Origin: Odontocerum albicorne
Taxonomy: Eukaryota; Arthropoda; Insecta; Trichoptera; Odontoceridae
Length of the DNA: 64,000 nucleotides
Direction of reading: 5' to 3'
Assembly (NCBI GenBank): GCA_949825065.1
Contig: OX463862.1
Span: 20,188,571-20,252,570 of the forward strand
Positions within the stretch are counted from its first letter, which is position 1; each line of letters opens with the position of its first letter. The position numbers and the translations under genes were made by a program. This document shows positions 1-10,539 of this stretch, piece by piece. The notes beneath the pieces are model-generated. The model was not told where the DNA came from, did not search any database, and saw only the letters and a program-made list of their open reading frames with translations.

Positions 1-265
1 TGGAGAAAACGAATATTAACCAAAGCTAAAGACCACTAGTGTATTAAATATTACGCAATAATAAAATAATTGTTGCAATATCAAAATAAATACCTTGAAA
101 TGACTAAAATACACTGTTACCAACTTAAGTCGAGTTTTCACTTAAGGCCTCATTTAAATAGTCTTGAAATGTAATTAAAAAAATGTTTCATTATATTGAC
201 TCGCATAATTACATAATGACTTGAATTTGATGGCACAAATCATCCTAGTTTGGGTGGATTGCCTA
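1..265. repeat. Dispersed repeat, copy 1
   Basis: Roughly 265 bases that recur with scattered substitutions at 57031-57300, including the stretch AAAGACCACTAGTG and the later TTTGGGTGGATTGCC. The unit may extend left of the window. No coding capacity or terminal structure is visible, so the class is unknown. Confidence 0.75.
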
Positions 266-718
266 TTGAAAAAATATAAGGCAAACCAAATGAGGCGACT
301 TATTATAGTATACAATGTATAATTTGTATCCATGACCGTGTATGAAAAACAGTATTTAAGTGAAAATACCAAACACTAATATAGAATGATAAATCTTAAG
401 GAAAATAAAAAGCCGTGAGACGACCAATGAATAAAATTCCGAAAGCCAGAAGAGTGAAAAGCTTTTATAAAAAGGAGAGTATGCACAATGAGCTTTATAG
501 ACGTGGCCGAAGTAAAAGATATTTGCTAGTATAGAATGAAGTGGGGATCTGTTCTCTCTGACTACCCCAATAGGCACATGGCGATGAAAAGTTTTGAACA
601 TCTTATATTTTTTGTAAACTAAATAAACATTGCAAAATGAAATGCAAGATTGTTTATGTATTTTAAATTTACATTTAAGGACTTTAATAAATAACCAAAA
701 TTTAAACGCGTATAATCC
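266..718. other. No recognisable feature
   Basis: AT-rich sequence. The open frames are short and resemble no family I know. Confidence 0.5.
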
Positions 719-880
719 TGCTGAAACCCAGATTTAAAAAAAAGGATTCCAGCGTAGTTTTCTCTTTAGGCTACTTTAAAAATATTTCTGATTGGATGGA
801 AGAGATTGCTACATGGTAATAAGCCCGCTAGGTTGTACTATATACAAAGAAAGTTTCATACAATACAATACATATATTAC
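719..880 (+). repeat. SINE-A, 3' part
   Basis: Starts at the GAAACCCAGATTT junction that follows the tRNA-like head in complete copies and runs through the GGAAGAGATTGC hairpin region to the GTTGTACTATATAC tail and ATACA-type end. The pol III head is missing. Confidence 0.75.
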
Positions 881-1103
881 CATTTATAAATTTATTTATT
901 GACAAAATAAACATATCACACTAACAATTATTAGGTGTTAACATAAGTTGTGTCCGTTTTATTTTCAATTTAAAAATGAGCACCAAAAATAAAACGAAAT
1001 GGTAAATGTTATACGTCATTCGAAAGAAAATTTTCTGTTCTACAAGATATTGTGTTTGCTTTTACGTTACATGTATTATTTTATTTGATTACAAGCCTTC
1101 AAA

Positions 1104-1354
1104 ATGGAATGTCAAGTAGACGAAAGTGAGCATTTTCGACACCTCCTTCTGATCGCGTTCAATAGAGGGAATAAAGCTGCTCGCGATATTTGCGAAGTGT
1201 ACGGTGAAGATGCTATGAATGAAAGGACAGCTCGTCGATGGTTTTTGCGTTTCAAAGACGGTAATTTCGACCTGAAATACATGGAGCGTTCCAGACGACC
1301 AGTGGACTTCGATGAAGACCGTTTAAACCATATTATTCATGAAGATCCCCTTCA
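1104..1354 (+). pseudogene. Mariner transposase N-terminal half, left arm
   Basis: Opens with MECQVDESEHF and continues through the helix-turn-helix region (DICEVYGEDAMNERTARRW, then WFLRFKDGNFDL) to DRLNHIIHEDPLQ, about 84 codons. This is the DNA-binding part of a mariner transposase; the style recalls the cecropia group to which SETMAR belongs, from memory only. At about 1354 the frame runs into inverted sequence, so the catalytic domain is absent. A short stretch present in sister copies (KAA before ARD) is deleted. The ATG is kept in all copies, which supports the start. Confidence 0.85.
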
Positions 1355-1355
1355 A

Positions 1356-1883
1356 ACATTTTTCATCACCATTTTTTTTCATCACTATTTTCAAACCATT
1401 TTTCTTCACCAGTAATGATGCGGTAAAGGAACCTTTGCTTGTGGTCATGCGTAGCTCGATGACGCGCGAGCAAACCAGCAGAAATGGTCGAACGTTGATT
1501 TTTGTTGTTTTCACTCAAAACATGTGGAACCCAGTGCCGAACTTCTGGACTTTTCCCATTGCTTTAAGACGGCGGTATACAGTCATGTGACTATAATTCA
1601 TCTGCTCAGCCAATTCTAGGGTGGTTTGAAGGGGATCTTCATGAATAATATGGTTTAAGCGGTCCTCATCGAAGTCCACTGGTCGTCCGGAACGCTACAT
1701 GCCTTTCAGGTCGAAATTACCGTCTTTGAAATGCAAAAACCATCGACAAGCTGTTCTTTAATTCATAGCATCTTCACCGTACACTTCGCAAATATCGCGA
1801 GCAGCTTTGGCAGTTTTATTCTCTCGATTGAACGCGAACAGAAGGTATCGAAAATGCTCACTTTCGTCTACTTGACAATCCAT
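1356..1883 (-). pseudogene. Mariner transposase, inverted arm and centre
   Basis: Read on the minus strand from the ATG at 1883 it again begins with the VDESEHF segment, passes the DNA-binding region and goes further than the plus arm, to the VQKFG segment and the first catalytic motif region (ITG-EKWFEN, usually ITGDEKW). It ends at the palindrome junction near 1356, so the second and third catalytic aspartates are absent. Stops and frameshifts are present. With the plus-strand arm it would form a hairpin RNA of about 420 base pairs if transcribed through. Confidence 0.8.
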
Positions 1884-2046
1884 TTTGAAGGCTTGTAATC
1901 AAATAAAATAATATATATAACGTAAAAGCAAACACAATATCTTGTAGAGCACAAATTTTTCTTTCGAATGACGTTTACTATTTTGTTTAACTTTTGGTGC
2001 TCATTTTTATATTGAAAAAAAAACGGACTTATGTTAACTCCCAATA

Positions 2047-3150
2047 TATCGAAAAAAATAACGTATCTATCAAAAAAAACTAACAATTTAGTATACACAT
2101 ATCTTTCAAAATGTGATGCTTAAAAATTCTAATGTGTGCATGGCATATGTACACATGGAAATTTAAAAAATCAAATACGATTAATTTTATTCAATCAACT
2201 ATGCAATACTTGAATAGGAAAAAATAAAAATAAATAACATTAAAATTGTCAAAAATTGAGCAAACACCATAGATAAAAAAAAACAACATTGAGACATATA
2301 CGAGTATATTAGTGTTTTTCTTTACCATTTCCGTATATTGATAATAAAATATGTATATAAGTAAATCTATCTCGAATCCCACGCATATCGGCGTGGTCGC
2401 AGATGTTTATATCTATTTCTGTTCGACAGACTGACAGCGTGGAGTAATTTCGTTGCATATGATACGAAAGAACCCCTCCACTGTTTGTATGTTATGGCAA
2501 CCCTAAATATATGGTTTTAATATATGAACAACGAGGCTTCGACATCTTATTGTAAATATTCATTTAGTTATTTAACTTTGAAGTTTAGTTGGAAAATAGT
2601 TTAACTGCATAGTATCTCACTAGATAACAATTTAGTATACTCAAGTTAATTTAGTATACTCAAAATATCAACCACGGATGCGCCAACCGAGTGCGCCGAT
2701 GTCGCCCATGTGAATAGAACTATCAAGATCCTATGAAGTGGACATCACTTGACACTGGCGTATACTCCTTCATATATAGGAGTTCACGGCCATTATTCGA
2801 GAAAAAGAAGAACATTAAATATTATCAATCTTTACTTTTTTTAATTGAAGAAATTAGTATTTAAAGTTAAATTTATCATACCTTCCTTAAAGAAGGGAGT
2901 CGTGTAGTTTCATTACTTCAATTTAAAGTTTAAAGCGTACAAGGTCTGACTCTCAATACAAAATAGGACATTTTAAGGTTAGAAATTATTATTTACTATT
3001 TAGGCCCAACTGAATTTGTGCCTAGGTGTATCGTCGATACTAACAAAAATATTATATTTCCCAAACTCAATTCTAAAATGGTATTCTTCTTAGTTATATT
3101 TCTATAAAAATCTTAAGAGATCATCATCATCATGCCATGACTTTATTGAA
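2047..3150. other. Unassigned AT-rich stretch
   Basis: No recognisable protein or terminal repeat. A short direct repeat, TTTAGTATACTCAA, occurs twice near 2630-2665. CATCATCATCAT occurs at about 3122. Confidence 0.5.
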
Positions 3151-3157
3151 GTAGCTA

Positions 3158-3505
3158 AAGATGTGTGATCTGACACCGTTGGACTATTTTCTCTGGGGTT
3201 ACATGAAAAGCCAGGTCTATGAGAATGACCCCCAATCGATTCCTGAGCTGAAGGACGAAATTATTCGCGTTATTGGTGAGTTAGAACCGCAATTATGCCA
3301 AAATGTCATCGAAAATTTTGACAGAAGAGCACATCTATGGAGCTGCAAGAGGTGGACATTTGGCGGATATTGTTTTTTGTGTTTAAATATCATACATTAT
3401 ACTTAAGTGACCAATAAAAAGATTTTTTGAAATCAAAGCAAATTGTGTGTTTTATTCAAAAATTTAATTAAAAAAACCGCTCAATTTGAAAGACCGTTTA
3501 TTTTA
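3158..3505 (+). pseudogene. Tc1/mariner-type transposase C-terminal relic
   Basis: The reading frame at 3161-3406 contains CDLTPLDYFLWGYMKSQVY followed by a helical tail ending in ENFDRRAHLW, which is the layout of the C-terminal end of Tc1/mariner-superfamily transposases (third acidic residue in the TPLD block, then the FLWG motif). Only about 80 residues remain; everything upstream is gone. The DNA after the stop runs to CTCAATTTGAAAGACCG, which may be the element's right terminus, but no matching left end was seen. Subfamily undetermined. Confidence 0.7.
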
Positions 3506-3550
3506 AATATGTACGTATTATGTTGCTATCAATAAACATATATTTATTTT
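3505..3550 (+). repeat. Single 42-bp satellite-like unit
   Basis: Contains TATTATGTTGCTATCAATAA followed by CATATATTTATT. It is one unit of the tandem array at 46796-47495, found here alone. Confidence 0.8.
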
Positions 3551-3559
3551 AGTACAAAC

Positions 3560-4015
3560 TTTGATGTATGAGAATTAAATATGGACGTGGAACAAGACTG
3601 AAAAGAGTCGAATAAATGCTGTAGAAATGCGTGCACTTTGAAGAATACATAGAGTGACAATGTATGACAGAATACAGAATGAAGTCATTAGATACGAGTA
3701 TGAACTTAAGGTTGACGTGTTTAGTAAGATGTAGAAGAGCACTGTGAGATGGTTTGGGCATGTAGAACGAATGAATGAAGAAATACTGACAAAACAAATA
3801 TATAGTGCAAATGTGAGTGGAAGGCGTGGTAGAGAAAGAACAAGGCAAGTATGGTTGGATCGTGTATGATATTTTGAAAGAAGCAAATTTTAAAAAGATA
3901 GAGAAATTTTAGGAGTTATATGGATAGAGAAGAGGCGAAAGATGTGTGTCGGGATAGGAAAGTCTGGCGCTCTTTCCTACCCCGATAGAGAGACGGCGTG
4001 ATGTTATGTACGTAA
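3560..4015 (+). pseudogene. LINE ORF2 C-terminal fragment (WRS group)
   Basis: Frames on the plus strand give VTMYDRIQNEVIRYEYELK, then STVRWFGHVERMNEEIL, then GRRGRERTRQVWLDRV and KVWRSFLPR. The RWFGHVERM and VWRS blocks mark the last part of ORF2 in several insect non-LTR retrotransposons, after the reverse transcriptase. It is broken by stops and at least one frameshift and has no reverse transcriptase here. Related pieces lie at 20155, 29830, 34710, 35700, 36395, 37140, 40680, 49325, 53755, 54300 and 62300. An RTE-like clade is a guess. Confidence 0.7.
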
Positions 4016-4405
4016 GTAAGATATTTTTTACTCGTGCGTTAAATCAGCGATTCCCAACGGGGACATAAGGTGTACATAATTATCAGGGGGGCGAAAGAGC
4101 TTTCAAAGGAGTTATTATACTATTTATTAAATATTCGACCAAAAAAATCCCAGCCATTTAGTCAATTTGTAAATCTCATTAATCTTTAAAACTGACAACA
4201 TTTGTATGTGTAAAATTAAACATATGAAATCTATGGTATTCATTAATATCTATTGCATTGCATATAAAAAGAAAATTATTTAATTAAAAACTAGAAATAA
4301 AATTTATGATTTCATAAAATAACTAATTAATAAAAATACTTGTTTTATTGTACAAGTTTTTTTACCGCCACCAAGTTGCAAGAAATAAAAATACTTATTG
4401 TTATA

Positions 4406-4592
4406 CAGGCGGGCCTCGACTTTTTTTAAATTAAATTTTTTTAAGATTTTTGTCGATAATGCAAAAATTGTTCGCTTCCACGCAGTCGCTCCCACTTTTT
4501 TGGAAGAACTGTAATATATAGTATGGAACGCAATAGACAATATTGAAGACTCGTGGGCTGAAATAAAAGAGTCAACAATGAAGTGTCACTCA
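4406..4592 (+). mobile_element. Tigger/pogo-like element, truncated copy
   Basis: Starts with CAGGCGGGCCTCGACTTT after a TA, the same end as the copies at 5008 and 12384, and keeps the shared segment through GTGGGCTGAAATAAAAGAG. The right half is missing. Confidence 0.75.
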
Positions 4593-5007
4593 GGTTTTTC
4601 AATTTAAGCCCTTTGTAACATCTTATGTTTTGTATAGATGAGAATTAAAATTTTGATATGTATTATTAAATGGAAATCGACCGTACATTGCAAGAAAATG
4701 AAATTTAATAAAACTAGGCCGAAAAGTTTGTCGTCTTTCACACATTATCATTCCGTATATTATTTTCAGTCCATGCAAAAAGCACAAGTATGAAATACCT
4801 CCTACCTTGGACTGAAAGAAACGCCAAAGCTTGTGCTGAAGCAATATACACAAGAAACATTTTATAACGAATGATAGGTAAAAATCATTGAAACTTATTT
4901 ATATATGATAAATATACAAGAACGTTTATTTAGACGTGATTCTAAATCTACCAGGTTGACCTTTTTACACTAAGTCGAAAACATCGTTGACCCAAGTTAT
5001 CTAATTA

Positions 5008-5872
5008 CAGGAGGCCCTCGACTTTCGCACAATTCGCTATTTCGCACATTTTTTAAAATACAATTTTTTTACGATTTTTGTCGATAATGCAAAAATTGTT
5101 CGCTTCCACTTTTTTGGAAGAACTGTAATATATGGAACGCAATAAACAATATTGGAGACTCGTGGGCTGAAATAAAAGAGTCAACAATGAAAGGTTCCTG
5201 GAAACAATTATGCCCACAAATGATGAGTGATTTTATAAATTCTGAAGAAACTCCGTAAACTATCACAGATGAAATAGTTAGCCTAATGAATGAACTAAAC
5301 TTGGACGTCAACAACGAAGATGTTAATGAGTTGATTGAATCTCACTCAGTACCTCTGTCAAATGAATACTTAATTGAACAACAAGAAGTAAATGAAATAC
5401 ACACTGAAAGTGAGGAAGAAGAAGCTGATAAAATCGTCAAGACTTTGACAATCAAAAATATGAATGAATCCTTCCTGCATCTTGACTAATTGTTGATTAT
5501 CATGGAAGAATGTGATGGAAGACCAATGGAGAACGTATATCTCAAGTACGTAGGGCGATTGAGAAAGACACAGCATGTTATAGAACTCTTTATCAAGAAA
5601 AGGAACAAAAGGGTGGTATTCAACTAACTCTTGGAGAGTTTATAAAGAAAACACCTGAAAGCACTTAAACACGCCTCGTTAGCTTAATTATGTACGAGTA
5701 TATTGAAAAATAAATATTTTTAATATATTATTGATAAATAAATATTATTATTCATAAATAAATATTTTAAAATACAATTTTTGATGGTTTTTTACATCCC
5801 TCTACTTTCGAACATTCAACATTCGCACACATTTTCATGAACCAATTATGTGCGAAAGTCGAGGGCCGCCTG
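5008..5872 (+). mobile_element. Tigger/pogo-like DNA transposon
   Basis: Flanked by TA and bounded by inverted ends CAGGAGGCCCTCGACTTTCG and its near-complement GTCGAGGGCCGCCTG. CAG...CTG ends with TA target sites are typical of the pogo/Tigger branch. Length is about 865 bases with only the C-terminal part of the transposase, so it is internally deleted. Confidence 0.85.
5143..5670 (+). pseudogene. Tigger/jerky-type transposase C-terminal part
   Basis: Frames give GDSWAEIKESTMKGSWKQL, then NNEDVNELIESHSVPLSNE and a run of acidic residues near ESEEEEADK, ending in LGEFIKKTP. The W-E-K-E-S-T block and the ED-V-EL acidic tail are the pattern of the region after the DDE core in Tigger/jerky transposases. 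Stops at about 5258 and 5488 break it. The CENP-B-like DNA-binding domain and the catalytic core are absent. Its GAAATAAAAGAGTCAACAAT segment corresponds to the repeat unit expanded in the sister copy at 12628-13135. Confidence 0.75.
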
Positions 5873-5883
5873 TACTAGAAGAG

Positions 5884-5945
5884 TTTTAATTCATTGTATT
5901 GTATTACACTTTCATTGTATACAATACAATGAAAGTGTAATATAA
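5884..5945. repeat. Inverted SINE-A tails
   Basis: TTACACTTTCATTGTATAC meets ATACAATGAAAGTGTAAT, forming a palindrome built from two opposed SINE-A 3' tails. Confidence 0.6.
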
Positions 5946-5950
5946 TATAA

Positions 5951-6138
5951 CGACGACCTCCGTGGCCTGGTGGTAAGACACTTGTCTGCCGATCCGTAGG
6001 TTGCGGGTTCGATCCCCGCTGGAACCCAGATTTAAAAAAAATAGGATTCCAGTCTGGTTAACACTTAGGGCCTATAAAAACATATTTCTGGTTGGTTGCA
6101 AGAGATTGCCACATGGCAATAAACTCGCCAGGTTAAAA
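5951..6138 (+). repeat. SINE-A, full-length young copy
   Basis: tRNA-derived SINE. The head carries an A box (GTGGCCTGGTGG) and a B box (GGGTTCGATCCCC), the internal pol III promoter. It is followed by the GGAACCCAGATTT body and the hairpin GATTGCCACATGGCAATA. It shares the diagnostic CCTGGTGG and CCGATCCG variants with the minus-strand copy at 62550-62738. Confidence 0.85.
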
Positions 6139-6330
6139 AAATACAACTTAACAGGCTTTTTGTTATGTGGTCATATCTTCCAACCAACCAGAAAGATGTT
6201 AAAGAGACCTCAAGAGAAAACCAAATTGGGATCTTTTTTTAAAAAATCTGGGTTTTAATGGGAATCGAACTCGCAACCTTCGTGTTGGGAGACAAGCGTC
6301 TTACCAATTAGGCCACTGTTGACTTATCCT
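6139..6330 (-). repeat. SINE-A, inverted copy
   Basis: Reverse orientation: CTTCCAACCAACCAG, then AATCGAACTCGCAACC (complement of the B box) and TTAGGCCACTG (complement of the A box). Head-on with the previous copy, so the pair could fold into a long hairpin. Confidence 0.8.
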
Positions 6331-6509
6331 AAGTTGCAGGGAAAAAATACTTAATGTTGTATTAGAGCGGTTTTGACTTAGTATACTGCAAGGTGGCATT
6401 GGTTATAAAAAGTTGGGAAACACTGTGTTACATAAACAGAGATATGCTCCATGTCACTGTTTGTCAAAAATCGTATTTAAACCATTGAAGCAGTATGTTT
6501 ACTGTATTG

Positions 6510-6725
6510 TGTTGTATTATGTTACACTTTCGTTGTATACAGTGCAACTTGGCGTGTTTATTGTCATATGAAAATCTATTCCAGCCTACTACAAAGGTGT
6601 TAAACAAGCTTTAAGATAACATCAGACTGGGAGTTCATTTTTTAAATTCTTGTTATCAACAGGTATCGAACTTACAATCTCCAAGTCGGAAGACTCCTAG
6701 CAACTAAGCCACGGAGATCGTCATT
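6510..6725 (-). repeat. SINE-A, diverged copy
   Basis: Complement of the tail (GTTACACTTTCGTTGTATAC) through complement of the head (AAGCCACGGAGATCGTC). Both boxes are eroded. Confidence 0.7.
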
Positions 6726-6894
6726 TATTTTGAGCATACTTTGGACATAACTATTTTGGACATAACTCGAATCATAAAAACTCTGGATTCGGGTTATGTC
6801 CCTTTTTTAGAAAAAAAATCAATCTGGAAACGACCATCCTATCTACAGATCCTAATGAACACTGCACAGCATGTTCTATCTAAAAACAACATCT

Positions 6895-7260
6895 CCTCCG
6901 ACTTTTGTGACCTCGTTGGTAAGAAGCCTGCCTTCCATTCCGGGAGTTGCGGGTTCGATTTTCGTTCAAAACCAAAATGTTTAAAAGGATTCCACAGTCT
7001 ATTTTTAGCTTCTTTAACATATTTCTGGTCGGTTGTAAGAGATTGGCAATAAGCATGCTAGGTTGGTTTAGTTGACAAGATGTCTGCCTACCCACTCGGG
7101 GATTACGGGTCCCGCTGTTACCTGATTGTTTGATAAAGCGTTCCAGATTATTTTTTACTTACGGCCTCTTGAACATGTTTCTGGTCAGTTGGAAGGAATT
7201 TTCGGAAGGAAGTCAATAAATCCGACATGGTGTACTGTATACAACAAGAGTGTAATAAAA
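6895..7260 (+). repeat. Two SINE-A copies in tandem
   Basis: First copy: GACCTCGTTGGTAAGAAGCC, GCGGGTTCGATTTT, body and GGTTGTAAGAGATTGG. A second, head-truncated copy begins near 7070 (AGATGTCTGCC, GGGTCCCGCTG) and ends in the TATACAACAAGAGTGTAATA tail. Both are diverged. Confidence 0.7.
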
Positions 7261-7286
7261 TACAAGGAAAACGATAAAACTAAGTA

Positions 7287-7488
7287 CAGTACCCGGCGGT
7301 AAGTAATACACATCGTCTCTGTCATTCCGTCACTATTTGTCAGTCTTTCTACCTAACAGCTCTTTCTAGATACCGGACTGTTAGCGCATCGTGCAACAAA
7401 GACGATGCTCTACAAGGCCGAAGTTAGCCGATTATGGCCGACAGTCTCTTTCTTAAGCCCGATGTGTATTACTTACCGCCGGGTACTG
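7287..7488. mobile_element. Long-TIR MITE, copy 1
   Basis: TA-flanked. Starts CAGTACCCGGCGGTAAGTAA and ends with its exact complement (TTACTTACCGCCGGGTACTG). No coding capacity. A second copy lies at 13809-14039. CAGT...ACTG ends with TA sites suggest mobilisation by a pogo/Tigger-type transposase. Confidence 0.9.
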
Positions 7489-8198
7489 TACGAGTATTTA
7501 TTTGATAACTCTAAAGCGGCGTTTTCGGCCGAAAAATGTTCGTTATACTGTAATTTTTATTCGTTAAAACATATTCTTCAATGTACTTTCGTACGATTCA
7601 ACAACAAATATTCGTTTATTTGAATATTTCGTTACTTCCGTATACGTTGTAATGAGATTTCACCTGTATATGGGAAAATGCGAAAGGGAATGATGATGAT
7701 TTTTTCGATGTGGAAACAACCACCCTAATTACAAATCATTGCCACTGGTATGTTCTCTTCCTTTTAACAACATCTTCCAACCAGCAGACTCTACACCCGA
7801 CCACCAAGCAGCAAACTCCAAGCAGCAGTCGGATCTATTTCGGCAGCAATGATCCGATCCGTCACCATCTGGCAAGCAGTGGCATGTGCGCACCGCGTGT
7901 TCTCTGTTTAGTGCTCGACTGTTATTGTTCTACATCGGGTGAACATCTGGTTTTCAAAATAGCAAGATGAAGACCACCACCATTGGTTTCTGCACCGTGA
8001 GAGCATAAAGCACACGAGCATGTCCATCCTGAATCATTCATCTTGAATTGGTTCTAATCAAGAGTTCGGATTAAGAGTTCTTCGTTTTAAAGGTTTGTTC
8101 ACGGATTGATTGCGTATGTTATGAAAAATATGGATAAAATAATATACAATAATTAATGACGAAAAAGAGACCTTTTACTTCACATTAAAAAATATATA
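7489..8198. other. Unassigned, locally GC-richer
   Basis: The part at about 7740-8000 is richer in C and A than its surroundings and holds an 86-codon plus-strand frame (7710-7970) of low-complexity Ser/Thr/Gln type with no family resemblance. I do not call it a gene. Confidence 0.4.
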
Positions 8199-8330
8199 CC
8201 GTATTAGCCCGAATATAACGCGGCATCGAATATAACGCGACCTATACATTTGGAGCAGGAATAAAAGGAAAATTTCAAATATAAAACAAAAATTAATTAG
8301 GTAAATTGCATTATAAAAAATATGATTTTT

Positions 8331-9110
8331 TTATTCAGATATGTTTGAATTATCACCAGTGTCGCTCGAATGATTACTACTCGATGCATCATTTATGGCA
8401 TCTTCCTCTTCCCATAAAATGTCATCCTCACTCCCATCCACATTGTTGGAAATGCAACATTTCTTAAAACCTTTTTCAATAGACGTGTCACTAATCTTCT
8501 GCCAGGTGGTCATGATCCATTCCCCTAAGACTGGAATTGATGGTTTCTTTATTTTCCCTGTAGGGTTCAGAGGATGATTTCCAGCTAAGAGCCAATTGCT
8601 GTACTCCTTTCGTAAATTATCTTTGAATGGTTTATTGACAGATCATCATTGTATAAATAGGCCAAAACCCATACGATGATTGTCGTCGAAGAAAGACGTT
8701 GAATACAAGAGAGCGAGAGAGAAATACTTGGAATATCTTCGAAAGTAATTCGAATTTTGAATCTCGGTTGGTCCGTGATAAATGAAAAGATGGAAACTAT
8801 ACTGAACGAATTTTAAATACCAAGCTAATAATTGTTTAACCGGTGTAAAAGGGGACGATGTATAAATGATATATATAAACAAATTCTACATTTATGAATA
8901 CATATTTTCATAAATGTAGAATTTGTTTTAATTCCGTGAATATGTCACGGGTTGCAACTAGTACATCTAAAACTTGCAACTGTGAAGTCATTCCTTCTGG
9001 AATTATCACCATAGCAGTATTCAAAGATTCAATTTTGTCTTCACTTTAGGTGTCAGGTGACTTCGAAATGCATCAAGTACAAAAAGACATGGCCTAAACC
9101 CCGAATATAA
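8331..9110 (-). pseudogene. Tigger-like transposase, interrupted
   Basis: Minus strand. The upstream block (about 9110-8940) gives FVLDAFRSHLT and later LQVLD, matching the aspartate-containing core of Tigger-type DDE transposases. The downstream block (8660-8331) gives VNKPFKDNLRKEYSNWL, then PTGKIKKPS and EKGFKKCCISNNVDGSEDD, followed by an acidic, Ser-rich tail. The order matches the family's C-terminal half. The N-terminal half and one catalytic acid are missing, and stops plus the 8660-8935 insertion break the rest. Confidence 0.8.
8878..8927. repeat. Palindrome with 21-bp arms
   Basis: ACAAATTCTACATTTATGAA and its complement, separated by 8 bases, inside the insertion that splits the Tigger-like element. 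Confidence 0.85.
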
Positions 9111-9176
9111 CTCGAATGTTATTTTTGGAAAAATATTTTGAGTAAAAAATATCGCGTTATATTCGGGTTAATACGG

Positions 9177-10440
9177 TAAATAATAATTAAAATAGCAACA
9201 CATCCATGCATACCGTAACGCCAGGTCTTTTTTGAGGTAAGAATGATTGCCGATAGTCATAAATAAATTATATTTAAAAAAAACAAATATCGAGGTACCA
9301 GCGGGAATAAAGCCCGAAATTCCCGTGCTAGACTGGACCAACGAGTATCTATTTAGTAAGGACCATATTGCTGAACAGTTTCAAGTATATTGCAATCTTG
9401 TTCAGTTATTATTGCAAAATCGATAGATGGCATTACAATATAATGTTACAACTAACACGTGAATGACGCCGTCCAAATATAAAAGCAAGTCAACACCAAA
9501 AATGTATTTATTATCAGTCCGAGTTCGGACGGACTAGATAGGAAATACGTTCATTATATCGCCACCCGATGTTCACTTTTTCAAGAGCTTTGATAACGTT
9601 TTACGACAGAAAAAAATCATTGCCAGAGAAGCAGCAGAAAATGCATTTTAAAAATTCTTGGACAATCCACCTGAGTTATATTCTATAGGCATAAATAAGT
9701 TACATCTCGCTGCTGCTCGCTGAAGTTGTCTCCTGCCTCCCTCCACCCACAATTTCCAACTCGAATGTTTACCGTAAGAAGTGTTTATATCGGTACCAGT
9801 TCGAACGGAATTCGGTCTTGTTTGTGCTCCCCTAATGATGAAGTAAAAACCGTGAAACAGTGAGGATTATACCGTTACATAAAATTTAATACACAGTGTT
9901 TGATAAAAACAAATAACGATGTCTTTAAATCTTCACAATGTGGACATGCCTTAACTATAAATAATATATAAATAAGTTAGTAGTTGGTTGGCAAAAATTC
10001 CTACTATCAATGGTTCTTACTTCGATTAATAAAGTGTATTTATTATTTAGTTATGTTTGATTGAATTTAAAGATTAAAATCGGTCGTTATTTTCAGAACA
10101 ACCTGATTTTATAACTGGTTAACAAAAAAAATAAGGTTTGTAGAAGTCCTAGTCGGCATCAACCGTCGATGAAGTAAATAAATAAATAAATGGTTACAAC
10201 TAAATAATCGCAATGAATTGAAGTCATATCAGATGCCAGGTGATTGAACCTTTGTGAAAAATGCGCAACCCTGCTTAATGATAATGGATCGAGTAGGAAC
10301 GCTATATAAACAGGTGTGGCGTGCCATAGCTGGAGCAGCACACCTGTGCTGTGTGCCACACACAATACCCCGCTTACCGCACACTGCATCCCGCACCACA
10401 CTAAATTCGCCCCTGTCCATAGTTTTATGACTGGTATTAT
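9177..10440. other. No recognisable feature
   Basis: No family-like frame and no paired ends found. A GAGTTCGGACGGACT block near 9521 and a Cys/His-rich 94-codon minus frame at 10159-10443 were considered; neither resembles a known gene. Confidence 0.4.
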
Positions 10441-10444
10441 CATA

Positions 10445-10525
10445 ATGATAATTCAAAAAAGAACAATTTATATAACGCCATTTAGAGAGCAAACTCTCCT
10501 CTAGGGCATTCTAGCTCGGGTGCTC
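10445..10525 (-). repeat. Repeat B fragment
   Basis: Complement of the GGAGAGTTTGCTCTCTAAA and GGCGCTATATAAATTG blocks that recur at 11440, 16255, 47990 and 57430. Possibly the 3' end of another tRNA-derived repeat. Confidence 0.65.
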
Positions 10526-10539
10526 TAACACATTACTGG

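Larger units (their letters stand above)
929..2046. mobile_element. Foldback mariner-like element, copy 1
   Basis: Bounded by TATTAGGTGTTAACATAAG on the left and its near-complement ending in CCAATA on the right. About 420 bases of each end (931-1354 and 1624-2046) are inverted copies, each carrying the 5' UTR and N-terminal transposase coding. The roughly 270-base centre holds the next part of the transposase in minus orientation. No complete transposase is present, so it is non-autonomous. The same centre junction recurs at 37590, which argues that the palindromic form spread as a unit. Confidence 0.85.
8199..9176 (-). mobile_element. Tigger-like element with CCGTATT ends
   Basis: TA-flanked inverted ends: CCGTATTAGCCCGAATATAA on the left and TTATATTCGGGTTAATACGG on the right. 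The minus strand carries Tigger-type transposase remains. An unrelated stretch of about 270 bases (8660-8935), including a 21-bp-arm palindrome, separates two coding blocks. Confidence 0.85.

Noticed and set aside
7710..7970. 86-codon frame as a small host gene
   Set aside because: Low-complexity Ser/Thr/Gln/His content and no recognisable family, splice context or repeat support.
10159..10504. Cys/His-rich overlapping frames as a zinc-binding protein
   Set aside because: Three frames on both strands are open at once, the cysteines have no regular spacing, and part is a repeat B fragment.
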